From positions 1-64,000 of the forward strand of contig NZ_PJIZ01000033.1 of assembly GCF_021596505.1 (NCBI RefSeq): 64,000 nt of DNA, written 5' to 3'. The DNA comes from Nostoc sp. CMAA1605. Its GTDB lineage: Bacteria > Cyanobacteriota > Cyanobacteriia > Cyanobacteriales > Nostocaceae. The translations under genes and the position numbers were made by a program. Each line of letters begins with the position of its first letter. Within the stretch, counting starts at the first letter, position 1. The notes below the pieces were generated by a model that had not been told where the DNA came from, ran no database searches, and saw nothing but the letters and a program-made list of their open reading frames with translations. Below, piece by piece: positions 1 through 8,127 of this stretch.

Positions 1-97
1 GTAATGAGTAATGAGTAATGAGTAATGAGTTTAATGACTATTGACTATTGACTATTGACTATTGACTATTGACCATTGACTATTGACTATTAACTAA
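1..97. repeat. Heptanucleotide tandem repeats (TAATGAG, TATTGAC)
   Basis: Four copies of TAATGAG run into about eight copies of TATTGAC or close variants. This is the short tandem heptamer repeat type common between genes of filamentous cyanobacteria. The block ends directly before the acetyltransferase gene, so it occupies the place where its promoter or ribosome binding site would be. Confidence 0.9.
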
Positions 98-101
98 AAT
101 T

Positions 102-623
102 TTGAATTTTGAATTATTATTGCCGGGCTATTATATTCGTCGCGGTTCGACATTAGAGCGATCGCTGCTAGTAAAATTTATGCAGCGTACCTACCAAGAC
201 CTATATCCACAACAAGATTTTGCTCATCTAGCTAAAACTGTTGAGCAATATTTTTCTAAAGATACTCCCCTTTGGTGGGTGGATTTTGTGAACGAGGGAT
301 TAGAAACACAGGAGAACCAGGAAACAGAACTCACATCATCCTCACTATCTCCCGTTGCTTGTCTGTGGGTAGGAAACGCCGTAGATCAAGTTACTGGTAT
401 CCGCCATCCCCATATTTTTTTACTGTACGTCGTCCCAGAATATCGCCGACGGGGTGTCGGTACAGCCTTGATGCGCTACGTAGAAAATTGGGCAATCCAA
501 AGAGGCGATCGCCAAATCGGACTGCAAGTCTTTCAATCCAACCAACCCGCCCTAAATCTCTACAATCACTTAGGCTATCAAACCCAATCCCTCTGGATGT
601 TAAAGCAATTAGATAGTCAATAG
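102..623 (+). CDS. GNAT family N-acetyltransferase
   Basis: Predicted acyl-CoA-dependent N-acetyltransferase of about 173 residues; the substrate cannot be read from the sequence. The GNAT core lies in the C-terminal half: a strand ending in LLYVVPEYRRRGVGTALMRY (residues about 107-126) gives the acetyl-CoA binding motif R/Q-x-x-G-x-G/A, followed by a strand and the YNHLGYQ segment typical of motif B. The N-terminal 80 residues contain an aromatic-rich stretch (PLWWVDF). The start used is TTG at 102 because no ATG lies upstream in frame; repeat DNA abuts it and no Shine-Dalgarno is visible, so the start is uncertain. The last codons and the stop lie inside a downstream heptamer repeat block. 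Confidence 0.8.
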   Translation: MNFELLLPGYYIRRGSTLERSLLVKFMQRTYQDLYPQQDFAHLAKTVEQYFSKDTPLWWVDFVNEGLETQENQETELTSSSLSPVACLWVGNAVDQVTGIRHPHIFLLYVVPEYRRRGVGTALMRYVENWAIQRGDRQIGLQVFQSNQPALNLYNHLGYQTQSLWMLKQLDSQ

Positions 624-752
624 TCATTAGTCAATAGTCAATAGTCATTAGTCATTAGTCATTAGTCATTAGTTTTTCTCCCCCTGCTTCCCATGCCCTA
701 TGCCCTATGCCCTATGCCCTATGCCCTATTCCCCATTCCCAATCCCCAATCC
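613..752. repeat. Heptanucleotide repeats (TAGTCAT/TAGTCAA then CCCTATG/CCCCAAT)
   Basis: Two adjoining repeat blocks: TAGTCAA/TAGTCAT units from 613 to 674, then CCCTATG units grading into CCCCATT/CCCCAAT from about 692 to 752. The first block overlaps the 3' end of the acetyltransferase gene and supplies its stop codon. Confidence 0.9.
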
Positions 753-866
753 ACTGCATATGAGATGGTTGATAAAGTGTACAATAATTTAACTCATAAA
801 AATAAAGCTTTAATAAATTAGCCTGGAGTGTTTGTCTAACTACCACTCTGGCATCTACAAGTAATT

Positions 867-1631
867 ATGTATGACGAAGAAGAACTAAGTATACTCGAAT
901 TCGATATCGAGGAAGATTTAGAAAGTCCCCTAGATAAATTAGAACCCATTACGGCTGAGTCAGAATTGCCAAAACCTGACCCAGACGAAATGTTGGCACT
1001 GCTGGATAATCCCCAACCCCAACAACGGATGCTAGCAGCCCGCGCTTTTTGTGATATCGAAGATCCACGGGCTACTCCCTATCTCATCAAGTTGTTGTCC
1101 GACACTTGCCCATTAGTGCGAGTGAGTGCGGCTTATGGTATTGGACGTAATCCCAGCACCGAAGCGGTAGAACCTTTGATTAATCAGCTAAATCGAGACT
1201 GGAATGGCTATGTCCGTAAAGGTGTGGTTTGGGCTTTAGGAAATTGTCGCGATCGCCGTTGTTTAGCACCCCTGGCTGATGCTTTAAGAACTGACATTTC
1301 TGCTGTGCGCCTGTGGTCTGCTAGTGCTTTAGCACAAATGGCCGGAGTCGGCTACGAAGCAGTAATTGGCGCGATACCTCCCCTGATTGAAGCCTTATTT
1401 CAAGACCCAATCGCCGCCGTTAGAAGTAACTGTGCTTGGACAATTGGGCAATTGTGTAAAGAATTACCTTCTAATGTAGTTTATGCTGCTGCGATCGATG
1501 CCTTAATTCAGTCCTTTGCCGAGGACAAGGACTTAGGAGTACGTGAAGACGCTAAAGCCTCACTCTTAGGCGTAGGCGACCCCCGTGGCTTACAACTAAT
1601 TGAAACCTTAGAACAGGAAGGGTGGTTTTAG
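867..1631 (+). CDS. HEAT-repeat protein (cyanobacterial)
   Basis: A 254-residue soluble protein made almost entirely of HEAT/PBS-lyase-type helical repeats after an acidic N-terminus of about 40 residues. Four to five repeats can be followed, for example RMLAARAFCDIEDPRATPYL (about 54-73), VRVSAAYGIGRNPSTEAVEP, VRKGVVWALGNC, VRLWSASALAQM and VRSNCAWTIGQL. Such proteins act as binding scaffolds; some cyanobacterial members are bilin lyases or phycobilisome factors, but nothing here shows a lyase role. The ATG at 867 follows a gene-free leader and suits the family. It stands alone on this strand, with a G/A-rich inverted repeat after the stop. Confidence 0.85.
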   Translation: MYDEEELSILEFDIEEDLESPLDKLEPITAESELPKPDPDEMLALLDNPQPQQRMLAARAFCDIEDPRATPYLIKLLSDTCPLVRVSAAYGIGRNPSTEAVEPLINQLNRDWNGYVRKGVVWALGNCRDRRCLAPLADALRTDISAVRLWSASALAQMAGVGYEAVIGAIPPLIEALFQDPIAAVRSNCAWTIGQLCKELPSNVVYAAAIDALIQSFAEDKDLGVREDAKASLLGVGDPRGLQLIETLEQEGWF

Positions 1632-1700
1632 AAAGGGTAAAAGGAAAAAGGCAAAAATAATTTTATCTTTTACATTTCGCCTTTCCAATCCCTTTTAATA
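1632..1700 (+). terminator. Possible Rho-independent terminator
   Basis: Purine-rich blocks after the stop (AAAGGG, AAGG, AAAGGC) are mirrored by GCCTTTCC and CCCTTTT, giving a long imperfect stem ending in a short T-run. The pairing is interrupted, so this is tentative. Confidence 0.35.
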
Positions 1701-1785
1701 AAACAAAATTTAGGGGGTTTAAGTCCCCGGCTTCTATCAAGCCGCAAGTGTTGTGGCGGGATTGAAATCCCCGTTACAACAAGTA

Positions 1786-1887
1786 ATTGCGTTAGCGTAG
1801 CGGGACGTACCCCTCCGTGGAAGCAAGCTACGCGTAGCGTCTCGGAGACAAGTCCATTGCGAATTGCGAATTGCGAATTGCGAATTG
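1786..1887. repeat. GCGTAGCGTCTC-type palindromic repeat plus ATTGCGA heptamers
   Basis: A GC-rich, self-complementary segment (TAGCGTAGCGGGACG ... GCAAGCTACGCGTAGCG) is followed by about four ATTGCGA units (1855-1887). Related GCGTAGCGTCTC segments occur near 4241-4305 and, in the other orientation, near 24172-24228, so this is a dispersed repeat family. The heptamers end just before the stop of the cupin gene. Confidence 0.8.
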
Positions 1888-1889
1888 GT

Positions 1890-2288
1890 TTAATGATCAG
1901 CTACAGGTTTGACCAAATTGAGATCATAGGGGCGTTCTGTATCATCTTCACCCAAATATTCACCGTTTTGAATTTCCAGAATTACTAATGGAATAGAACC
2001 TGGATTGTCTACCTTGTGCAGTGTGGCTGCTGGTACATAGGTTGATTGATTACGACCTAGTAATATTTCCTCATCGCCACAAGTCACTTTAGCTACACCA
2101 GAGACTACAACCCAGTGTTCATTGCGGTGATAGTGAATTTGTGGTTTAATACCGTGTCTGGGCTTAATTTCAATGCGACTAATTCTATAGCTTTCTCCCT
2201 CTTCGATGACTTCCACGTTACCCCAATAACGTGTGCCTGAGTGTGAGGAATTTAACTGAGCATTATCTTCATTCTGAGTCATAAACAA
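1890..2288 (-). CDS. Cupin, mannose-6-phosphate isomerase type II-like
   Basis: A 132-residue single cupin related to the C-terminal isomerase domain of bifunctional phosphomannose isomerase/GDP-mannose pyrophosphorylase enzymes (MannoseP_isomer family). The segment RYWGNVEVIEEGESYRI opens the domain. The metal-binding cupin motif 1 is seen as H-Y-H-R-N-E-H-W (about residues 52-59) and motif 2 as PAATLHKVDNPG (about 88-99). Stand-alone cupins of this kind are common in cyanobacteria. They probably isomerise or bind a sugar phosphate in sugar nucleotide metabolism, but activity is not proven. A gmd gene lies far away at 47.3 kb; no operon partner is adjacent. Confidence 0.85.
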   Translation of the reverse strand: MFMTQNEDNAQLNSSHSGTRYWGNVEVIEEGESYRISRIEIKPRHGIKPQIHYHRNEHWVVVSGVAKVTCGDEEILLGRNQSTYVPAATLHKVDNPGSIPLVILEIQNGEYLGEDDTERPYDLNLVKPVADH

Positions 2289-2370
2289 AAGTTTTTCACT
2301 AAAAGAATATTACTGTTTTCAAGCAATCTCATTTAAACCAGATAAAACAAAGACCAATCCACAAATATTA

Positions 2371-2412
2371 TCCATAGTCATTAGTCATTAGTCATTAGTC
2401 AACAGTCAAAAG
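2371..2412. repeat. TAGTCAT heptamer repeats
   Basis: Units of AGTCATT run into AGTCAAC/AGTCAAA. The block reaches the stop codon of the following minus-strand gene, whose TGA is read from this repeat. Confidence 0.85.
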
Positions 2413-3750
2413 TCAACTACCTGTATACTGAATCCGATAAATCCGATTATTCGCTTCTTCCGTCACTAATAAACTACCATCTGGTAAGACCAATAATCCT
2501 ACAGGTCTTCCCCAAGTGCTGGGAATAGTAGAGTCAAGCAAAAATCCTGTGAGAAAGTCTTCATAGTAACCTTGTGGTCTACCTTGGGTATTAAAGGGAA
2601 CAAAGACAATCTTATAACCTGTACCGCGATCGCGATTCCACGAACCTCGAAAAGCTACAAACGCACCATTGCGATACTTTTGGGGGAAAGTTTTGCCATC
2701 GTAAAATTGCAACCCTAATGCGGCTGAGTGGGATTGAAATAATACATCAGGTGTACGAGTACGTTCTGCTAAATCTGGACGTTTACTTTTACCGTTGGTT
2801 GTTTGTCGTGGGTCAAGTTTACTGGGTTGCAAGTAAGTATAAGGCCAGCCGTAAAATTCTCCTTGACGAATGCGTGTCAGATAATCTGGGACTAAATCAT
2901 CTCCAATCCCATCTCGTTCATTGACTGTGGTATGAAGTTCCTTGGTGGTGGGGTGAAAATCTAAACCGACTGGGTTACGTAAACCAAAAGCAAAAGTTTT
3001 TTGTTCTGAACCATCTAAGTTCATCACCTGTACGGAAGCGCGTGGTAATTCCTCTTCATCAACGTTAGAACGCGATCCTACAGAAACATAGAGTTTTTTT
3101 CCATCCGGCGCAGCTACAACATTTCTTGTCCAATGCTGATTGTAACCGCCTCCAGGTAAATCAGCGATTTTTTCGCCACTCCCAGTTAATTGCTGTTGTC
3201 CTTGGTTGTAAGAAAATTTTAAAACTGCATCAGTATTACCCAAAAAGAAGGAGTTACCCGCAAAAGCCATACCAAAGGGAATATTCAAACCATTAGAAGC
3301 ATTCGCAAAGGTCTGACTAACATCAGCCACACCATCACCATCAGTATCACGCAATAGCCGAATGCGGTTTTGTCGAGTTTCTGTCACCAAGACATCACCG
3401 CTAGGGGTTAAAGCTAGCCAACGGGGTGCATTTAAACTATCTGCAAAAACATTGACTCTAAACCCTGACGGGACTTTGAGAACCGGCCTTTCGGGAATCT
3501 GTACAACTTGTGGCGGTTTAGCCACACTGTCTGTCGCAAAAGGTGCAGGTAAATTTCCCACATTGATGCGGATGGGTTGGGGTGAAAATGTCTCTGTGAC
3601 AATAAAATTTTTCGCCTGTGCAGGATTTTGGGTTAGCTGCGCCGCCGGAGGAGATGCTGAAGATGTAGGGTTATCAGAAGTTGCGCGAGTTTGATTACAG
3701 CCTGCTGTGAGTAATAAGCTACTCAGCAGCAAGAAACTGGCGAATTTCAT
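2413..3750 (-). CDS. Lipoprotein PQQ-type sugar (sorbosone/glucose) dehydrogenase
   Basis: A 445-residue exported beta-propeller of the glucose/sorbosone dehydrogenase (GSDH) family, which oxidises sugars using PQQ. The N-terminus is a lipoprotein signal, with hydrophobic LLLSSLLL and lipobox LTAGC (Cys 18), so the mature protein should be membrane anchored on the outer face of the inner membrane. Propeller landmarks include APRWLALTPSGDVLVTETRQ (about 108-127), the histidine of NQHW, FGLRNPVGLDFHP and WGRPVGLLVLPDGSLLVTEE near the C-terminus. A low-complexity Ser/Pro/Ala/Gln linker (about 24-46) separates lipobox and domain. Whether the strain makes PQQ cannot be told from this window; the substrate is unknown. 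Confidence 0.85.
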   Translation of the reverse strand: MKFASFLLLSSLLLTAGCNQTRATSDNPTSSASPPAAQLTQNPAQAKNFIVTETFSPQPIRINVGNLPAPFATDSVAKPPQVVQIPERPVLKVPSGFRVNVFADSLNAPRWLALTPSGDVLVTETRQNRIRLLRDTDGDGVADVSQTFANASNGLNIPFGMAFAGNSFFLGNTDAVLKFSYNQGQQQLTGSGEKIADLPGGGYNQHWTRNVVAAPDGKKLYVSVGSRSNVDEEELPRASVQVMNLDGSEQKTFAFGLRNPVGLDFHPTTKELHTTVNERDGIGDDLVPDYLTRIRQGEFYGWPYTYLQPSKLDPRQTTNGKSKRPDLAERTRTPDVLFQSHSAALGLQFYDGKTFPQKYRNGAFVAFRGSWNRDRGTGYKIVFVPFNTQGRPQGYYEDFLTGFLLDSTIPSTWGRPVGLLVLPDGSLLVTEEANNRIYRIQYTGS

Positions 3751-4339
3751 AACAGTAAAAATAAATACACAACCTTTTGAATTTAGAATTTAGTTCTAGT
3801 TATTGTCACCTTTCAAAAGGTCTATCTTGAGCAGATAAGCAGTCAACTCAATACACACTTCAACTAAGGTACTTCCAGAAAATAAATTATCCCATTTCTC
3901 CGAGAAGACATCGTGATTTTTCCCCCTGCTCCCTGCTCCCTGCCCCTCTGCCTACATAGTGATAGTATATTTTTTAAATTGGAAGTCCCTAAGATTTCCA
4001 CGACCTCAGTATAGTGAGTCGTGGTTGATTCGGTGCAGATAAATTGAGTCGATATTGAGTAGTCGGTAAATTAGATCCATTCCCATAACGGATGGTGACA
4101 AGAAAGGCAGTTCTGTTGCGTGGATCTTTACTAATTCTATCCACATAACCAGATTGTAGTTGTTGTAAATTTACTGGTTTTGCTTCTCTAAATCCTGGTC
4201 GAGAAATACAAACAACGGGAGAACCATCTATCGGTAGTTGTACCCCTGCGGGGAAGCAAGCTACATGGGGGAAACCCCCTTCGCGTAGCGTCTCGCAGAG
4301 AAGACCACACTGCCTCATAAGTTTCTCAAAAGTATATTG

Positions 4340-5551
4340 ATGTTAGACGTACTGAAGGTCAGAATTTACCCAAACAAAGAGCAAGAAACATCCTTGGCTA
4401 AAAGCTTTGGATGTTCCCGCTTTGTTTGGAATTTCTACCTCAATAAGACTAATACTCAATATGAAGAAACGGGTAAAGGTATGACTTACTGCCAAATGGC
4501 TAAAGACCTTACTCAGTTGAAGAAACTATCTGATTATGAATGGTTACAAGAACCAACTGCTGCCGTTCTACAACAATCACTCAAGAATTTAGAATCTGCG
4601 TTTAAAAACTTTTTTGCCAAACGTACTGGATTCCCAAAATTCAAAAGCAAGCACTCTAAACAGTCAATCCGATTCCCTGAAAGTTGTTCAATTAAGAATG
4701 GTGGCTTAAAACTACCTAAGCTTGGCATCGTTAAAGCTAGTCTTTCAAAGAGTGTTAATGGCAAGATTAAATCTGTAACTGTTTCCAAAACAAGTACAGG
4801 TAAATATTTTGCTGCAATCTTATTTGAGACAAAAGATTTAACAAACACTAAGGAAGGTAAAATATCAGGAATTGATTTAGGATTAACCAGTTTAATAACT
4901 GTGTTTGATGGCGAAACTTATTATAAGGTTGACCCAATCAAACCCACGCTTAAGTATGCAAAACGACTGCGAATTAGACAAAAGGCTTTATCTCGTAAAG
5001 TCAAAGGATCTAATAATAGACGTAAAGCAATTAAAGTAGTTGCTAAGGTTCACGAAAAAATATCAAACACTAGACAAGATTTTCTCCATAAACTCTCACG
5101 AAAGGTAGTTGACGATAACCAAGTCATAGTAGCTGAGAACCTTTGTATCAAGGGATTAGCACGTACCAAATTAGCCAAGTCAATACATGATGCTGGTTTT
5201 GGTATGCTGCTTAATTTCATCAGCTACAAACTGGAAAGAGAGGGAGGTAAATTTGTTCAAGTTGATAGATTCTTTCCCAGTTCAAAGCTTTGTTCATGCT
5301 GCGGTCAAAAGAATGATTTGCTGAATTTAAGTATCCGTGAGTGGATTTGTTCAGGTTGCCAAACAACCCATGACAGAGATGAAAATGCTTCACGGAACTT
5401 AAGAGCAGAAGGGATAAGAATGCTAGAAACAAATACTGTGGGACACACAGAAATTCAAGCTTGCGGAGAAACAGTAAGACTCGTTGGTACTTGTGCCAAA
5501 AAGCGTGTTTCTGAGAAGCAAGAATCTCCCGCTACACCGCTTTGCGGTTAG
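4340..5551 (+). CDS. tnpB: TnpB RNA-guided endonuclease (IS605 OrfB family)
   Basis: Programmable DNA endonuclease of the TnpB family, ancestor of Cas12, which cuts DNA guided by an RNA from the element's right end. The protein has about 403 residues, in the usual range. RuvC-like catalytic residues are all visible: Asp in GIDLGL (about 180), Glu in VIVAENL (about 267) and Asp in THDRDENAS (346/348). The zinc-finger CxxC...CxxC (CSCC at 319-322, CSGC at 338-341) is intact. The N-terminal helical region starts LKVRIYPNKEQE, typical of the family. An ATG at 4340 is preferred over the TTG one codon upstream. The last 40 codons overlap the expected guide-RNA scaffold region. All motifs are intact, so the nuclease may be active. 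Confidence 0.92.
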   Translation: MLDVLKVRIYPNKEQETSLAKSFGCSRFVWNFYLNKTNTQYEETGKGMTYCQMAKDLTQLKKLSDYEWLQEPTAAVLQQSLKNLESAFKNFFAKRTGFPKFKSKHSKQSIRFPESCSIKNGGLKLPKLGIVKASLSKSVNGKIKSVTVSKTSTGKYFAAILFETKDLTNTKEGKISGIDLGLTSLITVFDGETYYKVDPIKPTLKYAKRLRIRQKALSRKVKGSNNRRKAIKVVAKVHEKISNTRQDFLHKLSRKVVDDNQVIVAENLCIKGLARTKLAKSIHDAGFGMLLNFISYKLEREGGKFVQVDRFFPSSKLCSCCGQKNDLLNLSIREWICSGCQTTHDRDENASRNLRAEGIRMLETNTVGHTEIQACGETVRLVGTCAKKRVSEKQESPATPLCG

Positions 5552-5566
5552 CGGTGAGAGTGTCAA
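5440..5566 (+). ncRNA. Candidate omegaRNA of the first TnpB element
   Basis: In characterised IS605 elements the TnpB guide RNA covers the 3' end of tnpB and the right end, with the guide starting just outside the element. By that rule the scaffold here would include the end of the gene and the terminal hairpin, with the guide read from about 5567 into the disrupted host gene. The limits are inferred from position only. Confidence 0.3.
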
Positions 5567-5769
5567 ATATTGACCTGAATACAACCAATAGGTTTTCCCT
5601 TGAGTTTGAAATTCAGCTTTGTAAGTAAGCGTAAATCTATCAGATTCTTCTAATCGTTGGTTTTGCTTACAATTACTATCAATGTATATTTCTTGAGCAA
5701 TTACTGGGGTTTTCACAAATAAACCCAATACGACAATCAAAAAACTAGTTAGAATCTTGATTTGGTTAT

Positions 5770-8127
5770 TCATAATATATCTAAAATAGGTTTCTCTATT
5801 TTAAAATTATCCTGAGAAAATAAACTTTTTTCTAGATAATTCTTGACATCATAGTTAATATTAAGTGCTGCTTTGAGGCAATCTAACAAGAGTTTATTCG
5901 CATTCCAATAATGCTGTAAATACTGTAAATCTTGCTGATTAAATTGCCAATCATAACCAATTTGGCGATGAGTCATCATGAGCGATCGCAGTTCTTCTGT
6001 CCAGTCTCTGCCATGATTTCTCCACCATGAATTCAATATCTTTCTATCCTGATGGGAGCGTGGTAACTTATTAGTAATTTCTTGTAGTAAGGTTTGCCAA
6101 GATGCTTGGTTATTAAGTAAATATTTTAAATCGAGAGCTAACTTTAAAGTTCCTATTCTTTGAGCAAAAATCTCTGCCGTCATGGTGAGACTCACAGCTA
6201 AAGCATGAGTTAAAGCTAAATCTATAGCTAAGTCTCCATTTAAACTACTAGCCAACTGACGATCTAAAGATATTGCTAAATCTTGATTACCCGCTAAAGG
6301 ATGTTCTGGCGGTAAAGAAATCGTAAAATAGAAAGCACGTACACTGGCACAGTGGTAAATAGTAGTTACCTGATCTGATTTCTGTTTGATCCATTGCAGA
6401 AAATCATGTAATTTCCGATTTTTTTGGGATAATTCGTCAATTTTTGATTTAATCAATAGCAGTAAATCATCTGCATTATTTAACATTCCTATGCTCAACA
6501 AAAAGACTTCTCGCCAGCGTGGTTCATATAAATGACAGACTAATTCTTCCAAAGCCTGATTGTTGATGTTAGCAACAATATCTCTAGCAGTAAAATATTC
6601 TTGAAAACTCAGATGTGAAAAGGAATAAATGTCTCTAGCTCTTTCAATTAATAGCCCATGCTGAATTTCAATCGCTCTGACTATAGACTTGCTTTCAATT
6701 TCTAAAGCATAGGTGTCTTGAGTAGCATTTGGTAAACTAGCCAGGTAAGCCGCAATAATTTGCTGTAGTCTAGTCGCACTAATAAAGTGACTACCTTGGC
6801 GGAAACTGACGCTAGCAATGTGACAAAGCAATTTAATTTTATCTGCTAAACACAATTTACGATAAACTCGATCTCGTTTAATCCCTCGACTTTCATCCCA
6901 GCGCACTAGCAACAAATCTAATGCTTGTTTATAAAGTTGTGAGTGATCAGTGGGGAAATCTTCTCTTGATTGAAAAACCAAGCAAGTGAGATTTAATAAT
7001 ATAGGTGTGCTAGCTAATTCTAGAATTTGAGCATTTTCTGCTAGTAGCAGTTTTTGCATAAACTTGTTTGCTAATACCTGTGCTTGTACTGGTGAATTTT
7101 TCGCAAATGCCAAAAACCATCTCTGAGCAAAAGCAGCAATTTGATTTTTATTGAAATCGGCAATCTCTACTTCTGTAAAGCCACGAAATTTCAGGTGGTA
7201 AGCAAAACGGCAAGTAATGATTATCTGATTTTTATAGAATTTCTCGATGAAGATCCGAATCTTATTAATGATAATGTCTGCATCTTCTCCAATAATCTCA
7301 TCTAATCCATCTAATAAAATTAGAGCTTTACCTTCATCCAAAACAGTCGTTAATTCAGCATCAGCAACATCAAAATTGACAAAATATTCGTATATGTAAT
7401 TGAATAAACTGAGTTGGCTATATTCTCTAGTGTCTTCTGTAAAGTTTTTTAAGTTAATAAAAATCGGTAAATAATTAGGTTGAAAAAAACCGCGATTGCA
7501 AATAATCGCTAATGATTGTAGAAATGTCGTCTTGCCGGAACCAGGTTTACCAAATACCAACATTTTCGAGTATTTCTGCACAGCATCTAATCCAGAAATC
7601 CGTGATTGAGATCCTCGATTGATGGCAAAACCCTTCTTTTCATAAGATTCTGGATGTTGCAAATCAGTCATGTTCAGCCATCTGTAGCTGCTGATTTCCT
7701 CAGAAATATTGACATCAATATATATATCGTTGAGGTTGATGGGTTTGGCAATATCTAAAAGATGCAAAGTTCCACACTGCGCTTGAATTCTTTCATCATG
7801 GATAGAGCGCAATCTTTTTACTAAGACATCTATATCTAAGATACTCTGATTAGGCTCTATGGAGCTATTGCTCTCAGTTTCTGGCTCTATCGCCTCATCT
7901 ATGACAATATTTTGGGCAATATCCGATGTGTCTAGATCCAAAACACAACAGATATCATGGAAGACATGACGATCAATGGGTTTGCCTGTAAAAAACTTCC
8001 AAATGGGTTGACGTGTTTCTAAACCTACCTCAGCAGCTAGGTATTCTTGTGTCCATCCTTTGCGCTTAAAAGCCTGTTTAGCCTTTCTAATTCCTTCATC
8101 CGATGCTTGTAGCGATCGCTTTGCCAT
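5770..8127 (-). CDS. NACHT-domain NTPase with N-terminal HTH-like region
   Basis: A 785-residue STAND-class NTPase of the NACHT type, a family including bacterial antiphage sensors. Residues about 10-70 form a small helical, HTH-like domain (KGWTQEYLAAEVGL). The NACHT core shows Walker A GKPGSGKT (193-200) and Walker B LILLDGLDE (269-277), then the helical arm with FSHLSFQEYFTARDI. The C-terminal 150 residues (from about LKLALDLKYLLN) resemble the helical C-terminal domain found in cyanobacterial NACHT conflict proteins; no WD, TPR or LRR repeats are seen. The stop overlaps the start of the small secreted-protein gene by four bases (ATGA). An 8-bp dyad lies 52-72 bases upstream of the start. 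The function is inferred: an intracellular sensor or switch, possibly in defence. Confidence 0.85.
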   Translation of the reverse strand: MAKRSLQASDEGIRKAKQAFKRKGWTQEYLAAEVGLETRQPIWKFFTGKPIDRHVFHDICCVLDLDTSDIAQNIVIDEAIEPETESNSSIEPNQSILDIDVLVKRLRSIHDERIQAQCGTLHLLDIAKPINLNDIYIDVNISEEISSYRWLNMTDLQHPESYEKKGFAINRGSQSRISGLDAVQKYSKMLVFGKPGSGKTTFLQSLAIICNRGFFQPNYLPIFINLKNFTEDTREYSQLSLFNYIYEYFVNFDVADAELTTVLDEGKALILLDGLDEIIGEDADIIINKIRIFIEKFYKNQIIITCRFAYHLKFRGFTEVEIADFNKNQIAAFAQRWFLAFAKNSPVQAQVLANKFMQKLLLAENAQILELASTPILLNLTCLVFQSREDFPTDHSQLYKQALDLLLVRWDESRGIKRDRVYRKLCLADKIKLLCHIASVSFRQGSHFISATRLQQIIAAYLASLPNATQDTYALEIESKSIVRAIEIQHGLLIERARDIYSFSHLSFQEYFTARDIVANINNQALEELVCHLYEPRWREVFLLSIGMLNNADDLLLLIKSKIDELSQKNRKLHDFLQWIKQKSDQVTTIYHCASVRAFYFTISLPPEHPLAGNQDLAISLDRQLASSLNGDLAIDLALTHALAVSLTMTAEIFAQRIGTLKLALDLKYLLNNQASWQTLLQEITNKLPRSHQDRKILNSWWRNHGRDWTEELRSLMMTHRQIGYDWQFNQQDLQYLQHYWNANKLLLDCLKAALNINYDVKNYLEKSLFSQDNFKIEKPILDIL

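Larger units (their letters stand above)
4241..5569 (+). mobile_element. TnpB-only IS200/IS605-type insertion
   Basis: Insert between the two halves of a small secreted-protein gene. It holds one tnpB and no tnpA transposase. The right end has a hairpin (stem pairs GCTA-ACCGC around a TTT loop, about 5526-5558) followed by GAGTGTCAA. The same GAGTGTCAA after a hairpin ends the second TnpB element at 55.37 kb. TCAA is also the right cleavage tetranucleotide in IS608. The left limit is less clear, because about 65 bases (4241-4305) resemble the dispersed GCGTAGCGTCTC repeat and may not belong to the element. A TnpA supplied from elsewhere would be needed for movement. Confidence 0.8.
3989..5773 (-). 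pseudogene. Small secreted protein gene, split by a TnpB element
   Basis: Two same-frame fragments flank a TnpB insertion. The 5' part (5773 to about 5570) encodes a signal peptide (hydrophobic SFLIVVLGLFV, cleavage after PVIA-Q) and a short domain ending TYWLYSGQ. The 3' part (about 4240 to 3989) continues LPIDGSPVVCISRPGF and runs to a stop at 3989. Removing 4241-5572 (1332 bases, a multiple of three) joins them into a protein of about 150 residues. A TTG (CAA Gln codon on this strand) is present at both edges. The gene starts inside the stop of the upstream NACHT gene (ATGA overlap), so the two were probably one translationally coupled operon. The family is not recognised; it looks like a small periplasmic or secreted cyanobacterial protein. 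Confidence 0.75.
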
